64,000 nt of DNA from Nephrocerus scutellatus (GCA_947095585.1 OX352761.1:87568779-87632778), one strand, 5' to 3'. Positions 31,728 through 43,077 are shown, numbered from the stretch's first letter. A program made the numbers and translations. Notes: generated by a model not told the origin, from the letters alone.

Positions 31728-32349
31728 TTTTATTATCACCTATGATCCATATAGATCATTGGTTTGTATGAATTACAACAACAATACGAGATCTTGCTAT
31801 TTATCAGGATCCATTTTCGTGATCCAAAATTAGTTTGCTCTATTTCTCACTAGGTTACATTTTCGTTCGTGAATGTTGGTGTAATTGTCGATGGCTATAA
31901 ATCGTCCATGTTGCCAGATTAGAATATAAAAAATATTATTTGCAAATTAAATATTATTCAATAATTATATGTTCAAATAAATGAATATTCTGCTAACTGT
32001 GATTAGAAAGTAATATTTAACTTCGATTTTTTGGATCCTAATTCGTGAATAGAAACCATTTTAGATGAATTGGTGGTTGTAAAATATATTAGAAAAAAAT
32101 GAGCTCGTCAACTTTTCATTAAAAAAAAATATTCGGTCGCATGGCAACTTCGCGCTAAACATGAAAAACAAGCTCAGCTGCGCCTATTGAGGGAATTATT
32201 CCAAAATCAAACATAAACATAAACAAAAAACAGCTGCTATGACGACTAAATTTCAAACTATTACCACAACACAGAACTTAAATTTTTCGTTGATCTAGAC
32301 TGTTTTATTTTCATTGTGTGATCTATATAGATCATAGGTAATAATAAAA
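31728..32349. mobile_element. Candidate MITE with 31-bp inverted ends
   Basis: The left end TTTTATTATCACCTATGATC then CATATAGATCA is the inverse of the right end (ending CATAGGTAATAATAAAA) with two mismatches. The inner part is AT-rich and non-coding. No clear target duplication was seen, so the superfamily is unknown. Confidence 0.55.
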
Positions 32350-32899
32350 CACGACTTTTATCGGCAAAGCTAAATCCTATTCCTATTCCTGTGCCAATAA
32401 AATGCAACTAAAAACACAGTTTTCTTAGTTTATACTGCCAATATAAATGTTTTGAGCGAAAATTTATTCTTCTAATTAATTAATATAATAATAAAATAAT
32501 TATAATAAAATTTAATATTCTAAGAATATATTTTTTACTAGTGTGTTCAAAACTCACCTTGCACGCACTTTCCTTCTGTTGTTGGGAATCTACGTCAAAA
32601 GCTGGTTTTTGCAAAAGAATTTTTTTCAGTAAGATTCGGTTATCTCTTTCAATTTCTCTCATTCGTTCATTTGAAAAAGTTAAATTTTTTCTGGTACCAT
32701 TTCTAAATCTACAAGGATAAAAGAATATTATTGTTAGTTGTCAATAATTTGCAATATCATTACAGGTAAAAAAATATCAACACAAAAACAAGGCTGTATT
32801 TGATTGGTGACAAACGGTGATGATGACGCGATTATAGACAGTCATGTCCTTAGCCTATCGCATCACAACTCCTATCTTATGCGTCCACGTCGCGTCACT
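32350..32899. other. No gene seen
   Basis: AT-rich; a minus-strand open frame at 32,480-32,662 has no recognisable domain. Confidence 0.4.
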
Positions 32900-34740
32900 G
32901 GAAACTCTGCCAAATCAAGTGAACGATTTCGGTATCCAATCCGATTTGTATTAGCTTGGGTCGGGGCTAAATAAGAAGGTGGACTTGCCTTGGTCGGCGG
33001 CGCTTCATGTCGACCTATGTTGCGGTTGGCCAATCGCCAATCCACTGAATTAACTGATTCTGGAAACTAATACAAGCCTCGGATACGTATCGAATTTATC
33101 AACATTGACCTTTGGCCCACGGAAAAGGACACGTTTTGGAACTTGGAACATTCGCACGCTCGTCAAGATCGTTACAGGACTGGCGAGCAATAGTCGATAG
33201 AATTATTATTGCAAGATTTAAATATGCGGTTCGACAGGTTGTGTTTGTTCAAGTTTACGCACCAACGGAACAAGCCACCTCTGAAGAAAAAGACTCGTTT
33301 TACTTGCGTCTAAATAATTCATTAGATCAACTACGGAAGAGTGACATCGTAATTTTGATGGGTGCCTTAACGCAAAGGTAAGCAGCGACAACAGTGATTG
33401 GGAACATGTCATGGGAAAACACGGTCTTGGTTCTATGAAAAACAACGGCGAAAGGTTTGCTGATCTATGTTCTGATCGCAACCTAATCATTGGAGGCACC
33501 ATTTTTTCCCACAAAAACATCCACAAAGCCACCTGGACCTCTCCTGCTCACATGTACAATAACCAGATTGATCACATCGCTATAAGCCGCAAGTGGCGAT
33601 CATCGTTGCTGGACGTTAGAACCCGAAGAGCAGCCGACGTCTACAGCGACCACCACCTTGTGGTTGGCAGTGTGCGATTGAAGCTTGGGGTCCACTCAAC
33701 CACACGAAGTCAAACAACGAGAAAGCCAGCTGTAGCAGTACTGAAAGACCCAGATATGAAACTGCAATATGTATTCCGCATACAACAGTCTCTATCTGAG
33801 ATACAGCCCCAAACCCCAAACTGGGAGAAAACAGTAAATGCGTATACGGAAGCAGCCTCAACCACTTTAGGTTATCCCGACAAAACTAGAAAAGAATGGG
33901 TATCAGATAGCACATAGAACACCATTAGTGAACGCCAATCCATCAAAGGAGATTTAAACGCGGCCTCGGATGCCGTGCGAAGCGCATTAGCGCGGAAGTA
34001 TAAGGATCTGGACCGGCAAGTTGGCTGTTCAGCTAAGAACGACAAACGAGCATGGCTACGCGACAGCGCAACACAAGCACAGCAAGCCGCTGATAGTAGA
34101 CAATACTGTCTACCAACTCGCTCGTCAGCTCGCCAACAAGAAACACCACATCAACTACCCTGTTAATGCAATACATGGCCCTTTGATCCTTATGGAAGAA
34201 CAACAAATAACCCGCTGGACAAAACATTTTAAGAATGTTTTGAATTGTACTTCGCCAGGCACGTCCACACATATGCACCCTAATAGGCTTCTTAACATTA
34301 GCGTCGCTTCTCCTTCGTTGGATGAGATAAGGACAACAATTCCTTCACTGCAATCAGGTACAGCAGCAGGCAATTACAACATATACGCAGAACTCCTTCA
34401 AGCTGACTTTGAGTTAACTACGCGAACATTGCATGCGATATATCAAGATATCTGAGAATCTGAAACCATTCCATCGTCGTTAAAAGAAGGCTTAATAGTC
34501 AAACTCCCTAAGAAAGGTGATTTGAGCAATTGCGAAAACTGGAGAGGAATTACCCTGCTAAACACCATAAACAAAGTGATCTCCTCTATAATAGCTTGGC
34601 GCTTACGGAATGCGTTAGATCCAATTTTGAGAAATGAAAAAGCAGAATTTCGCCCAAACAGTTCTTGTACTGATCAAATTAACACCCTACGTATAATCAT
34701 TGAACAGTCACTTGAGTATCGCTTTCCTCTGTATATGGCA
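32900..34740 (+). pseudogene. RTE-like non-LTR element, EN and RT
   Basis: Begins with a GC-richer leader. Coding starts near 33,112 with RTRFGTWNIRTL (EN N-terminus). Then come MGKHGLGSMKNNGERFADLC, NLIIGGTIFSHKNIHKATW, NNQIDHIAISRKWRSSLLDV and YSDHHLVVGSVRLKL (EN catalytic D and H blocks) within one open stretch at 33,411-33,917. A linker follows (VDNTVYQLARQLANKKHHIN). RT then shows SGTAAGNYNIYAELLQ, LIVKLPKKGDLSNCENWRGI, TLLNTINKVISSIIAWRLRN and SSCTDQINTLRIIIEQSLE. It stops at 34,740 before the YADD block. Stops and shifts at several points show it is dead. Confidence 0.8.
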
Positions 34741-35106
34741 CAATTTTTCCACACAAAAACATCCACAAAGCCACCTGGACCTCTCCTGATCACATGTACA
34801 ACAACCAGATTGATCACATCGCTATAAGCCGCAAGTGGCGATCATCTTTGCTGGACGTTAGAACCCGAAGAGCAGCCGACGTCTACAGCGACCACCACCT
34901 TGCGGTTGGCAGTGTGCGGTTGAAGCTCGCGGTCCACTCATTCACACGAAGTCAAATAACGAGAAAGCCAGCTGTAGCAGCACTGAAAGACCCAGATGTG
35001 AAACTGCAATATGTATCCCGCGTACAACAGTCTCTCTCTGAGATACAGCCCCAAACCCTAGAGTCTAAATGGGAGAAAACAGTAAATGCGTACACGGAAG
35101 CAGCCT
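34741..35106 (+). pseudogene. Second RTE-like EN fragment
   Basis: A near-copy of 33,500-33,860: NNQIDHIAISRKWRSSLLDV, ADVYSDHHLAVGSVRLKLAV, DPDVKLQYVSRVQQSLSEIQ and SKWEKTVNAYTEAA. It begins within the FPHKNIHKATW block, fused directly to the RT of the preceding copy, and ends at GCAGCCT where the Ty3/gypsy LTR remnant starts. It retains a LESKW insertion relative to the first copy, so the two are independent copies. Confidence 0.85.
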
Positions 35107-35155
35107 ATTGAATGTCTTGGATGTATATCACATAGAATATAATACATATATAACA
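35107..35155 (-). repeat. Ty3/gypsy 3' LTR, truncated
   Basis: Only the first 49 bp of the LTR (element orientation, starting TGTTATATATG) remain; the outer part is lost into the RTE-like EN fragment. The adjacent minus-strand purine run GGTGGAGTAGTAG (about 35,160-35,185) may be the polypurine tract. Confidence 0.7.
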
Positions 35156-35300
35156 CTACTACTACACTACTACTCCACCTTTATTTTATGTGTAGTTTAG
35201 GAAAGTAAAAATTAAATTTTAAGTAATTCAGTAATATTTAACACAAAAGATATTTAAGATATAAAAATTTAAGAAATTCAATAGTATTCAATAAAGATAA

Positions 35301-36343
35301 TTATTTACGAAAACCTGGCTCGACATATCGATCGACTTCTTTACGAATGCGCAAGCTTTTGCGAAGTTGTCTTTCTTCAGTTGGCGCGTTCACTTCCGTC
35401 GATGAACCTTCAATCGATTGCTGCGTTGGCTGAGTATGTTGTTCAGTTGATGGTAACACAGGAATGATGTCATAAGATGTTTGTGATGAATCCATGTCAA
35501 AACTGCACTTGGTTTTGAGTTGATTTGCGTGGCGCTTAATGTGACCATGCGATGTTTGCACCACAAAAACCATTTTTTCGAGTTGATGTGTGATGATTCC
35601 TTTCAACCATTTATCACCTCTTGCGTAGTTTCTAGCGAAAACGGGTTGATTTACCTGGAACTTCCGCTTACCATCTGCTCTATCGTGACAATGTTTTTGC
35701 TCGAAGAGTTGGCTAAGCAATGTGCAAACAGGTCTGCCATGAAGACGCTCAGCAGGCGTTTTTCCGTCGGCGTTAGGCATAAAACGATACGTTGAAAGAT
35801 ATTTAACAACGGCAGATTTGATGTGTAAGCCATCATCGATGTTCTTCTTCACAGTTGTTTTAAATGTTCTGACAAATCTTTCAGCTAAACCATTCAAGTG
35901 GGATGAAACGGTCCCGTAGTTACGTGTTTGATACCAAGTTGTGTGCAATAAGCTTTGAATGCATCCGCTGTAAGTTGTGGACCATTGTCACTTACGAGTG
36001 TTTCAGGAATTCCTTCGATAGCGAATATTGCGTTTAAAGCAGAGATTGTATCAGCTGTTGTAGCCGTTGATAATTGTATAATGAATGGAAACTGAGAATA
36101 TGCATCAACGCAGATGAGCCACATTGAATTAAATATTGGTCCAGGAAAGTCAATATGTACTCTCTCCCAGGGGCGATCAGCTTCTGGCCAGCTTTGGTAA
36201 TTCCGGACAGGATCAGGATTAGCTACTTTGCATACGTCACAACCTTCTGTAAGCTGTGCGATGTCTTTATCGATATTTACCCACCAGACGTGCTGTCTAG
36301 CTAGCTGTTTCATCCTTGAAACTCCCCAGTGACCATCATGCAA
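35301..36343 (-). pseudogene. Ty3/gypsy integrase
   Basis: Two overlapping open pieces. 35,894-36,343 carries the zinc domain H-D-G-H-WGVSRMKQLARQHVWW with CDVC, then WERVHIDFPGP (first catalytic D) and ETLVSDNGPQLTAD (second D). After a frameshift near 35,940, 35,301-35,948 carries SSHLNGLAERFVRTFK (catalytic E), DGKTPAERLHGRP and a C-terminal tail ending VDRYVEPGFRK. All three catalytic residues survive but in two frames. Confidence 0.85.
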
Positions 36344-36346
36344 AAG

Positions 36347-37966
36347 TTAAAGAATTTTTTGTTTCAGGGAAACAGGAATGATGACACGGGTATACTCCAT
36401 TTGAAGACAAAGAAGATTATTTTGAATAGTTAACGCATATCGGTGATTGAAAAATGATGATAGATCAGCATCTTTTGAAGTAAGTTTTTCTGGCCATCCA
36501 TTTTCTACGAAAGAACGAACTCGTTGCAGTGTTCTGTCCTTTTCGGCGTGCTTGCTTATTACGCTGGCGTTAATTGGTGTGTTTAGTTCAATTATATTAT
36601 GGCATTCTTCATCTTGGTCGAACTTTTTGTTAAAACCCAATGGTAAACGCGATAATGCCATGTTCGGAGGTTTTACGGTACTTTACGTCGTATTGATATG
36701 CCATAAGCGTTATAGCCCAACGTTGTAAACGGTGTGAAGTCATAGATGGCAAATGATTTTTAGAGCTAAAAATGCTAACAAGCGGTTTGTGGTCTGTAAC
36801 CAAGATAAATGTCCTTCCATAAATATATTTGTGGAAACGCTTTAACCAAAAACTATAAAAAGTCCTTCTTTTTCTATTTGGCTATATCGCACCTGATGTT
36901 TATCGAGGGTCTTTGACGCAAAAGCAATGGGGCGCTCACTACCGTCATTGTACATGTGTGACAGTACCACTCCAATACCGTATGATGAGGCATCAGTGGC
37001 TAGGACCAAAGGCAACTGATCATCGTAGTGCGCTAATTGGGTTGCGTTAACAATGTGCATTTTTAAGGAATTGAATGCTTTATTTTGTTCACGACCCCAC
37101 GTAAATTTCACGTTTTTTCGGCGAAGCATGTTTATTGGGGCTGACAATTGCGAGTAATAAGGTATGAAATTATGATAATAATTAACTTTACCCATAAAAG
37201 CTTCCGCGTGCTTTATATTTTGAGGAGGCTGAAGATTCTTCACTGCCTTGAGGCCTGAATCGTCTGGCAAAATACCATCAATACTGATGTTGCGTCCGAG
37301 ATATTCAATTTCATCTCTTAGAAAAAAGCATTTTTCTCTCTTGCATTTGATGCCATTATTCTGTAGAATGCTTAGCACTTGTTCAAGACGGCAAATATGT
37401 TCCGTACTTGTTGGTGCGGTGATGATTATGTCATCTAGGTAATTTCCGCATCCTTCTACGCCTTAAAGAAGTTGTTCCAGATATTTTTGGAATATTGCTG
37501 GAGCGCTGGCTATTCCATATGGAAGACGCTGGTATTGAAATAATCCTAGCGGCGTGCTAACTACCATTACAGTTTTAGAATCTTCGTCCAATTCTATTTG
37601 TAAGTACGCGTCTTTAAGGTCAATCTTAGAAAATTGTTGACCGCAACGAATTTTGTGAAATAAAATTTCTCGTGTCGGCAACGGGTATTGTTCAATGTCT
37701 ATTTGCGAGTTCACAGACAATTTAAAATCACCACAAATTCTTATTGAACCATCTGGTTTAGGCGCTAAAACGATCGGTGAAGCCCAATGTGAAAATTTTT
37801 TTGGCTTCCAAATATCAGCACTTGTAAGTCGTTCGACTTCTTTTTTGAATTGAGGCATTAGCGAAAATGGAATTTGTCGGCTTTTAAAAAAATTTGGTTT
37901 TGCATTTGGCTTTAAGTAAACACTTGCTTTGAAATCCTTGATGGTACCAAGAGCTAGTTCAAACAC
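36347..37966 (-). pseudogene. Ty3/gypsy RT and RNase H
   Basis: 37,463-37,966: KPNAKPNFFKSRQIPFSLMP, DIWKPKKFSHWASPIVLAPK, FSKIDLKDAYLQIELDEDSK and LPYGIASAPAIFQKYLEQLL (RT fingers and palm). After a stop near 37,462 the YLDDIIITA catalytic block follows. 36,842-37,378 covers the connection and RNase H (LATDASSYGIGVVLSHMYND), and 36,347-36,661 continues to the integrase. A TAA after LFIVFG and other breaks separate the pieces. Confidence 0.85.
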
Positions 37967-37992
37967 AACTCTAGTTCACATAACTTATTTAC

Positions 37993-38489
37993 TTATTTAT
38001 TAGCATCAGCGCTGATGTACGCAATTTGCTGAATTTTATATCCGAACGCTTTAAACAAATCAAACCCAAAAAAATTGTTTCCATTTTCCGTGTCAACAAT
38101 TACGATGGTCACTTGTTTTACTTTTTTACCGCACCTGACAAACGCACACAGTTCACCAAGCACAGGAATTTGCTTTTGACCAAAACCGTATAATGTTCTT
38201 TTACACTTCCGTAACTTTGGGCTGTTCAATTTTCTATATGTTTGCAAAATTTATATGTTATGCAACGGAATCCATTTGAAACGAAATTTTGTTGAGAATG
38301 CACATGAATATAATTTTTATTGCTTTCTGTTTTCACAACACCAGTTACACTGTAAATTGTCTCAACAGTATCAATGTTTTTATTCTTCCGATGGCTGTCT
38401 CTCTTGCTAACTACGTTTTTATTTTTGTTGCTGACATTGTGTTTGTAATTAGATTTTAGCTTTGACATGCATACTGGCGCAATATGCCC
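37993..38489 (-). pseudogene. Ty3/gypsy Gag end and protease region
   Basis: 38,226-38,489 continues Gag after the nested transposon, starting with the second half of the CCHC knuckle (GHIAPVC) and then a Lys/Asn-rich linker. 37,993-38,247 reads TIVIVDTENGNNFFGFDLFK, the protease-RT region; the D-S/T-G active-site motif itself is not visible in these frames. Confidence 0.6.
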
Positions 38490-38496
38490 TTTTCTG
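38489..38496 (+). repeat. 8-bp target duplication, left (CTTTTCTG)
   Basis: Perfect match to 39,046-39,053 on the other side of the nested transposon. Confidence 0.85.
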
Positions 38497-39045
38497 CAAA
38501 ACGTTCTCTATAGAAAGCCCAACTCTACGCATACTAATGCTGTAAACCAAGACCAAACGCATGTGTGTTTGTGGGATGTGAATACAGTGTACAAAAAATA
38601 AGAAGTCGCAAAGAGCGAGAAACGTAAGATGTGGTAGTGGGAAACAGAAATATTTTATATGGATTTTGCTCTTTAGTTGATTACTAAATACAAATACGTT
38701 TGGTCTCAATCTAAGCATGTATCTGTGTACGATCGGAACAGTTGGGCTTTCTATCAAAACCTTCTCTATAGAAAGCCCAACTCTACGCATACTAATGCTG
38801 TAAACCAAGACCAAACGCATGTGTGTTTGTGGGATGTGAATACAGTGTAAATAAAATAAGTAGTCGCAAAGAGCGAGAAACGCAAGATGTGGTAGTGGGA
38901 AACAGAAAATTTTTATATGGATTTTGCTCTTTAGTTGATTACTAATACAAATACGTTTGGTCTCAATCTAAGCATGTATCTGTGTACGATCGGAACAGTT
39001 GGGCTTTCTATAGAGAAGGTTTTGCTTTCTATAGAGAAGGTTTTG
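38497..39045. mobile_element. Composite inverted-repeat DNA transposon (549 bp)
   Basis: The ends are 22-bp inverted repeats CAAAACGTTCTCTATAGAAAGC and its complement with one mismatch. Inside are two direct units of about 250 bp (38,504-38,755 and 38,761-39,010), each starting TCTCTATAGAAAGCCCAACT and ending AGTTGGGCTTTCTAT. The two units differ by a few bases. No transposase is encoded. An 8-bp target duplication points to the hAT or P superfamily (inference). It is inserted into the Gag CCHC knuckle of the Ty3/gypsy element. Confidence 0.85.
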
Positions 39046-39996
39046 CTTTTCTGTCACATTCGTTACAGACGGCGTTTTTAAATTTGCAGTCTTCACGCTT
39101 GTGTGTGTGACCACAGCCAGAGCATGATTTGAACACTTGCTGTTTCCTTGCGTACAAACTGAGAGAATTGACTGGAATTTCGCTTTCGTTTACATCGTTT
39201 ATTGGCATTTCTTTTTCGGTCGCATGTTGTTGTTTTATTGCTGCTACAGTTTTGGATGTAGCTTCGTACGACTCTGCTATGAGCAAGACGTCGGCTAACG
39301 TTGGCTGCAACTTCTACAAAGAAGCAGAGCGTACAGCGTCGTCGTGCTGTGTGTGCGTAATTTTTTGTCGCGAATCATATCATCTACGAAATTGTGTGTA
39401 CAATTTTCGGCAGAACACACGAAATGACACTCTTTTGCTAAACCACGTAGATCGGCTATCCACTCTCTGTAAGTTTGGTGTGGTTGCATTTGTTTTTTGA
39501 AAAAATCATAAGGCGCTGCGACAACATGCCGTTTTGATTGGAAATGTTCCATAAGCTTTTCCGTTAGCTGATGAAATGATTGCGCGTGTAAATTTGCACT
39601 ACCAAACAGATTTTTCAACAGCTCAAAAATTTCTGTGCCTATCCAAGACAAGAAAAAACTTTTTTGCTTTTCAGCGTCGTCAACGCTATATGCTAAAAAA
39701 TGTTGGTTAAGCTGCTCCAAACACGATTCCCACGTTTGCGATTCTTTGTTGAACCCATGAAATGTAGGTACAACTCTATTTGGAGAACCAGCAGCTTGGT
39801 TGCGGAGAACCGACTGCATCCATGTTTGTTGCTGCAGCAGCAGGCTCTTCGTGAACTCCTGCTGTTCTTGTAATATTTCACTTTCGCCCGGCATGATATT
39901 TATTACTTGTTTTTTCTTTCTGAATCGAATCTGAATCTTTCGAATAAAAAAACTAAACGGCACTAATTTTGCGTGAAAGCAACAACTAATCGACAA
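39046..39996 (-). pseudogene. Ty3/gypsy Gag, N-terminal part
   Basis: From an in-frame ATG near 39,893 (PGESEILQEQQEFTKSL), Gag continues with VVPTFHGFNKESQTWESCLE, EKQKSFFLSWIGTEIFELL, SFHQLTEKLMEHFQSK and YREWIADLRGLAKECHF, the capsid pattern of Ty3/gypsy. A frameshift near 39,310 leads to 39,046-39,310, which ends in a first CCHC-type knuckle (CSGCGHTHKREDC) and the start of a second (CNEC), where the nested transposon interrupts. Confidence 0.75.
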
Positions 39997-40014
39997 TAAC
40001 AGGCTAAATTATAG

Positions 40015-40120
40015 ATTTTTGTCGGCACATGAATTGAAAAAATTTTACTTCGCGTTCTCTTTCTTGTTTTTGTCGGCACATGAATTGAAAAATTTTTACA
40101 TCGCGTTCTCTTTCTTATTT
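40015..40120 (-). repeat. Two-copy leader tandem repeat
   Basis: About 53 bp repeated twice (plus strand TTTTTGTCGGCACATGAATTGAAAAA...CGCGTTCTCTTTCTT) between gag and the primer site. Confidence 0.8.
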
Positions 40121-40121
40121 T

Positions 40122-40137
40122 TGTCCTCGTCGCCAGT
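40122..40137 (-). promoter_or_regulatory. Ty3/gypsy primer-binding site, candidate
   Basis: Directly inside the LTR the minus strand reads ACTGGCGACGAGGACA; TGGCGACGAGGAC-type sites follow the 5' LTR in many Ty3/gypsy elements. The matching tRNA was not determined. Confidence 0.55.
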
Positions 40138-40231
40138 TGACATACGACCGAGCCCGATGCGTTTTCGAATTCGACTGCTTTTATTGAATGTCTTGGATGT
40201 ATATCACATAGAATATAATACATATATAACA
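40138..40231 (-). repeat. Ty3/gypsy 5' LTR
   Basis: 94 bp in element orientation, from TGTTATATATG to GTATGTCA (TG...CA). This is unusually short for an LTR. 49 bp of it recur at 35,107-35,155. Confidence 0.6.
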
Positions 40232-40626
40232 GAATGTTTTTCCAAGTTTTCGTCAACAAGTGCTTAAGGAGGATACTGAGAATAAGATGGCCGGACATTA
40301 TCACCAACCAAGACTTGCGGAGAGTAACACAGCAGGGAGCAATCGCGCTCACCATCAGACGACGAAAATGGAGCTGGATTGGCCACACTTTGAGAAAGCC
40401 AGCGGACGACATTACGAAACTAGCGCTCGACTGAAATCCACAAGGAAGCCGTCAAGTTTTCCGTCCTAGCAAGACATGGAAAAGGACAATAGAAGAGGAA
40501 GCAAGATCCCAGGGGACCGAGTGGCGTCTCTTGAAACCTCAGGCGTTAAATCGAGTTCGTTGGCGGGCGTTTGTAGAAGCCCTATGCTCCCCCCGCGGAG
40601 TAAAGGAAAGAAAGAAGAAGATTTGA
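40232..40626 (+). pseudogene. RTE-like RT C-terminal fragment
   Basis: The plus strand reads CLRRILRIRWPDIITNQDLR, VTQQGAIALTIRRRKWSWIG, HTLRKPADDITKLALD, NPQGSRQ, TWKRTIEEEARS and WRAFVEALCSPRGVKE. This is the basic terminal domain that follows the RT in the family at 33 kb. It lies on the far side of the Ty3/gypsy insertion, as expected if both belong to one interrupted locus. Confidence 0.8.
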
Positions 40627-40649
40627 TTGTACTTAGTTTTTGACGTTTC

Positions 40650-42331
40650 ATAGTCCGGGAGAGTGTAAGATGCAAAAAGATGCAGGGAAGTACCAGCTGT
40701 TCTGTTTGCTTTGCGGAAAAACGGGACACCATGCTACTCGGCGAGGTTTTTAAAAACCTCAACGCCCGGCTTCAAGCCAAGAGAATGGTAAATAAACCAA
40801 ATAGCGTTAAAAAAACCAATAATGTTAAAAATTTTGTGAAAACGGAAGTTTCGTTGGCAAGAAATATTTTTGGCTCACGTACAGTGTCAAATGGTTGAAA
40901 TGAAAGTTTGGAGAATATAGTAAACAATCTTGCCAAAGATGTATCAGATCAAAAGGCGCAGCTAAGCACCATCTTTAATCTAATGGTTTGTTCGATGTCC
41001 GCGTTTAGATGTAGAGCACTCAAAATAGCTGCTTTAAGTGTCAACTCCATCATTTCGGTCTCTAGAGAGGGCTGCGCTTTGTGGAGGGTCACCGACCGGA
41101 CGTACTCCTTCTTAACGAGACGATCCTTAACGCAAGGCATAAATTAGAATTTAAAAACTTTGACTTTATGCAGACGGAGAGAAAGAACGCGATTGGTGGT
41201 GGTGGAACAGCAGTGCTGATAAAAAAGTCTCAAAACAATTTTAAGAGCGATGTTGCAAACTTTAATTGTCTAGAGACGACTATTTTCACGCATCCACTTC
41301 GAAATAATAGTTGTGTTCATATAATATCTACATATGCTTTGTCAGCAGATAATCAATATAACGTCAAGTCGATAGTAAAAAAGCAGTCCATTTGGACTAC
41401 GCTAATTTCTCTTCCGAAGACAACCTTGTTAAGTATCGAATACCCAAAAACAGAGCAAACGGTATAATAAACAAGCCCAAAATAATATTGACCTCAAGAT
41501 TCGATAAAGCGAAATTTTTTGAATTTAGATTCAAACTGTCGAAACTTTTGGCCGTTTGCTGCCTTGGCAAAAAGAAACTTTGCAGACAATACTTCATATA
41601 TTCCTTCCTTATTACATAACGGTTTTCTTAATAAAACTAATGAGACTCCAGTTCCTTTGAGGAAATGTAAAAAATGTGCAAAAGCAATAAGTGGTTTAAT
41701 GAAAAATGCAAGTCAGCAGTCGCTAGTAAAAAAGCAGCCAATTTGGACTACACTTCCAAAGAAAACCTTGTTAAGTTTCGAATAGCCAGAAACAGAGCAA
41801 ACGGTATTTATTATACCGACCAAAATAATATATGACCTCAAGATTCGAGATAGCATGCGAAAATTTTTGGATTTTTATTCAAACAGTCGAAGCTTTTGTT
41901 CGTTTGAAACTTTGAAGACAATACTTCATAATTATATTCCTTCCTTCTTTCATAATGGTATTCTTTATAAAACTGGCGTTGAGAAAGCTAATCTCTTAGC
42001 TTCGCATTTGGTTGTGCGTCTACCCTTCCTTTATCTATGTAAGCCCCGTTATGTCTTAAATCAAATCTATTTCCGGCCACGGGTTGTTTTAAAGATTCTA
42101 AAAGATTCTAAAAGAACTTGACCCTAATAAAGCAACTGGACCCGACGATATTCCACCATTATTATCGAATAGATGTCTTTATACTCTGGCGAAACCGCAT
42201 AGCAAATTGTTTCATCTCTCAATGAAGACTGGTGTTTTCACTCAATTTGAAAAATTACTAATATTCAACCCGTTCCGAAAAAAAGGTGATAAGTCCGCAC
42301 CTACTAACTACCTATTGCTATGTTGTCGGTT
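40650..42331 (+). pseudogene. Jockey-like element, ORF1 end to RT start
   Basis: 40,680-40,740 reads KYQLFCLLCGKTGHHATRR, a CCHC knuckle closing ORF1. ORF2 begins near 41,010 with SVNSIIS, then EGHRPDVLLLNETILNARHK and ERKNAIGGGGTAVLIKKS (EN). The EN core is deleted; a linker (TLPKKTLLSFE, SNSRSFCSFE, NLLASHL) runs to 42,060, repeated in part (41,380-41,540 and 41,730-41,900). RT entry (DPNKATGPDDIPPLLSN-like, then KKGDKSAPTNY) ends at 42,331, where the minus-strand copy of the same family begins. Confidence 0.75.
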
Positions 42332-42341
42332 TTTTTTATAT

Positions 42342-42600
42342 AGAGACTCATTGCCAAGGGAGGACTCCCTGAAGCCTGAATGAATGAGGAATGTGATTTA
42401 CAATATATATCACATTCCTCACGTTTGTAGCCGGTATCAATTCTCTGTTCTCTCTGCTTCATTGAAAAAGCAATACGAAAAAAACGAACATGAAAACTAA
42501 AAACGAATCGAGTCCAAATGCTTTCATCAATGAATCATGGTCAGGGAAAACTACAAAAAACCTTGACCAAGAAAATATTTCAAATTTTAAAAATAATGTA
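42342..42600 (-). repeat. Jockey-like 3' UTR with hairpin
   Basis: Matches 58,985-59,205 in inverse orientation (GTCAGGGAAAACTA..., CCAAATGCTTT...). Contains a near-perfect palindrome AGGAATGTGAT...ATCACATTCCT at 42,391-42,423. Confidence 0.75.
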
Positions 42601-43077
42601 AATAATACTGATAATTTTTTTTTAATAATAAATATTTTATAGTCAAAAAACAGCTTATGGGCACTTCATCCTTCATCTTCATTCTTCAGGAAGTTGTTAA
42701 CGGCTAATTTGAAGGCCTGCAGATTATAAGAATCGGGAAACACGGGGTCGACCAATTGATTCCACATCGAAGAGACCTCGGAAAAAAGGAGGATTTAAAG
42801 TGTTGGGTTCTACATGAAAAGGCAAATCTATGTTGATTCGACATAATACGAGTGTTTACGTTGATGAAAAGGACCTGGAACTAGAGAATGGGTTTCTAAA
42901 GCACATCTACCCTAGTAAAATTTGTAGAAAACAGATAAAGTTCCTACATTGCGTCTGTGCTCCAAAGTATTAAGAGACGAAGTAATGGTTACATCGTTTA
43001 TCAAACTGATAACTCTATTCTGAATTCCATCAAGATAAACCAAGTGCGATCTTGCAGCCCCACCCCACACATATGAA

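Larger units (their letters stand above)
35107..40231 (-). mobile_element. Decayed Ty3/gypsy retrotransposon
   Basis: A minus-strand element with Gag, protease region, RT, RNase H and integrase in canonical order and no env. It is bounded by a 49-bp direct repeat (35,107-35,155 and 40,183-40,231). It sits between an EN fragment and a C-terminal fragment of the RTE-like family. A 549-bp DNA transposon is nested in its gag. Frameshifts and stops occur in gag, RT-RH and integrase. Confidence 0.85.
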
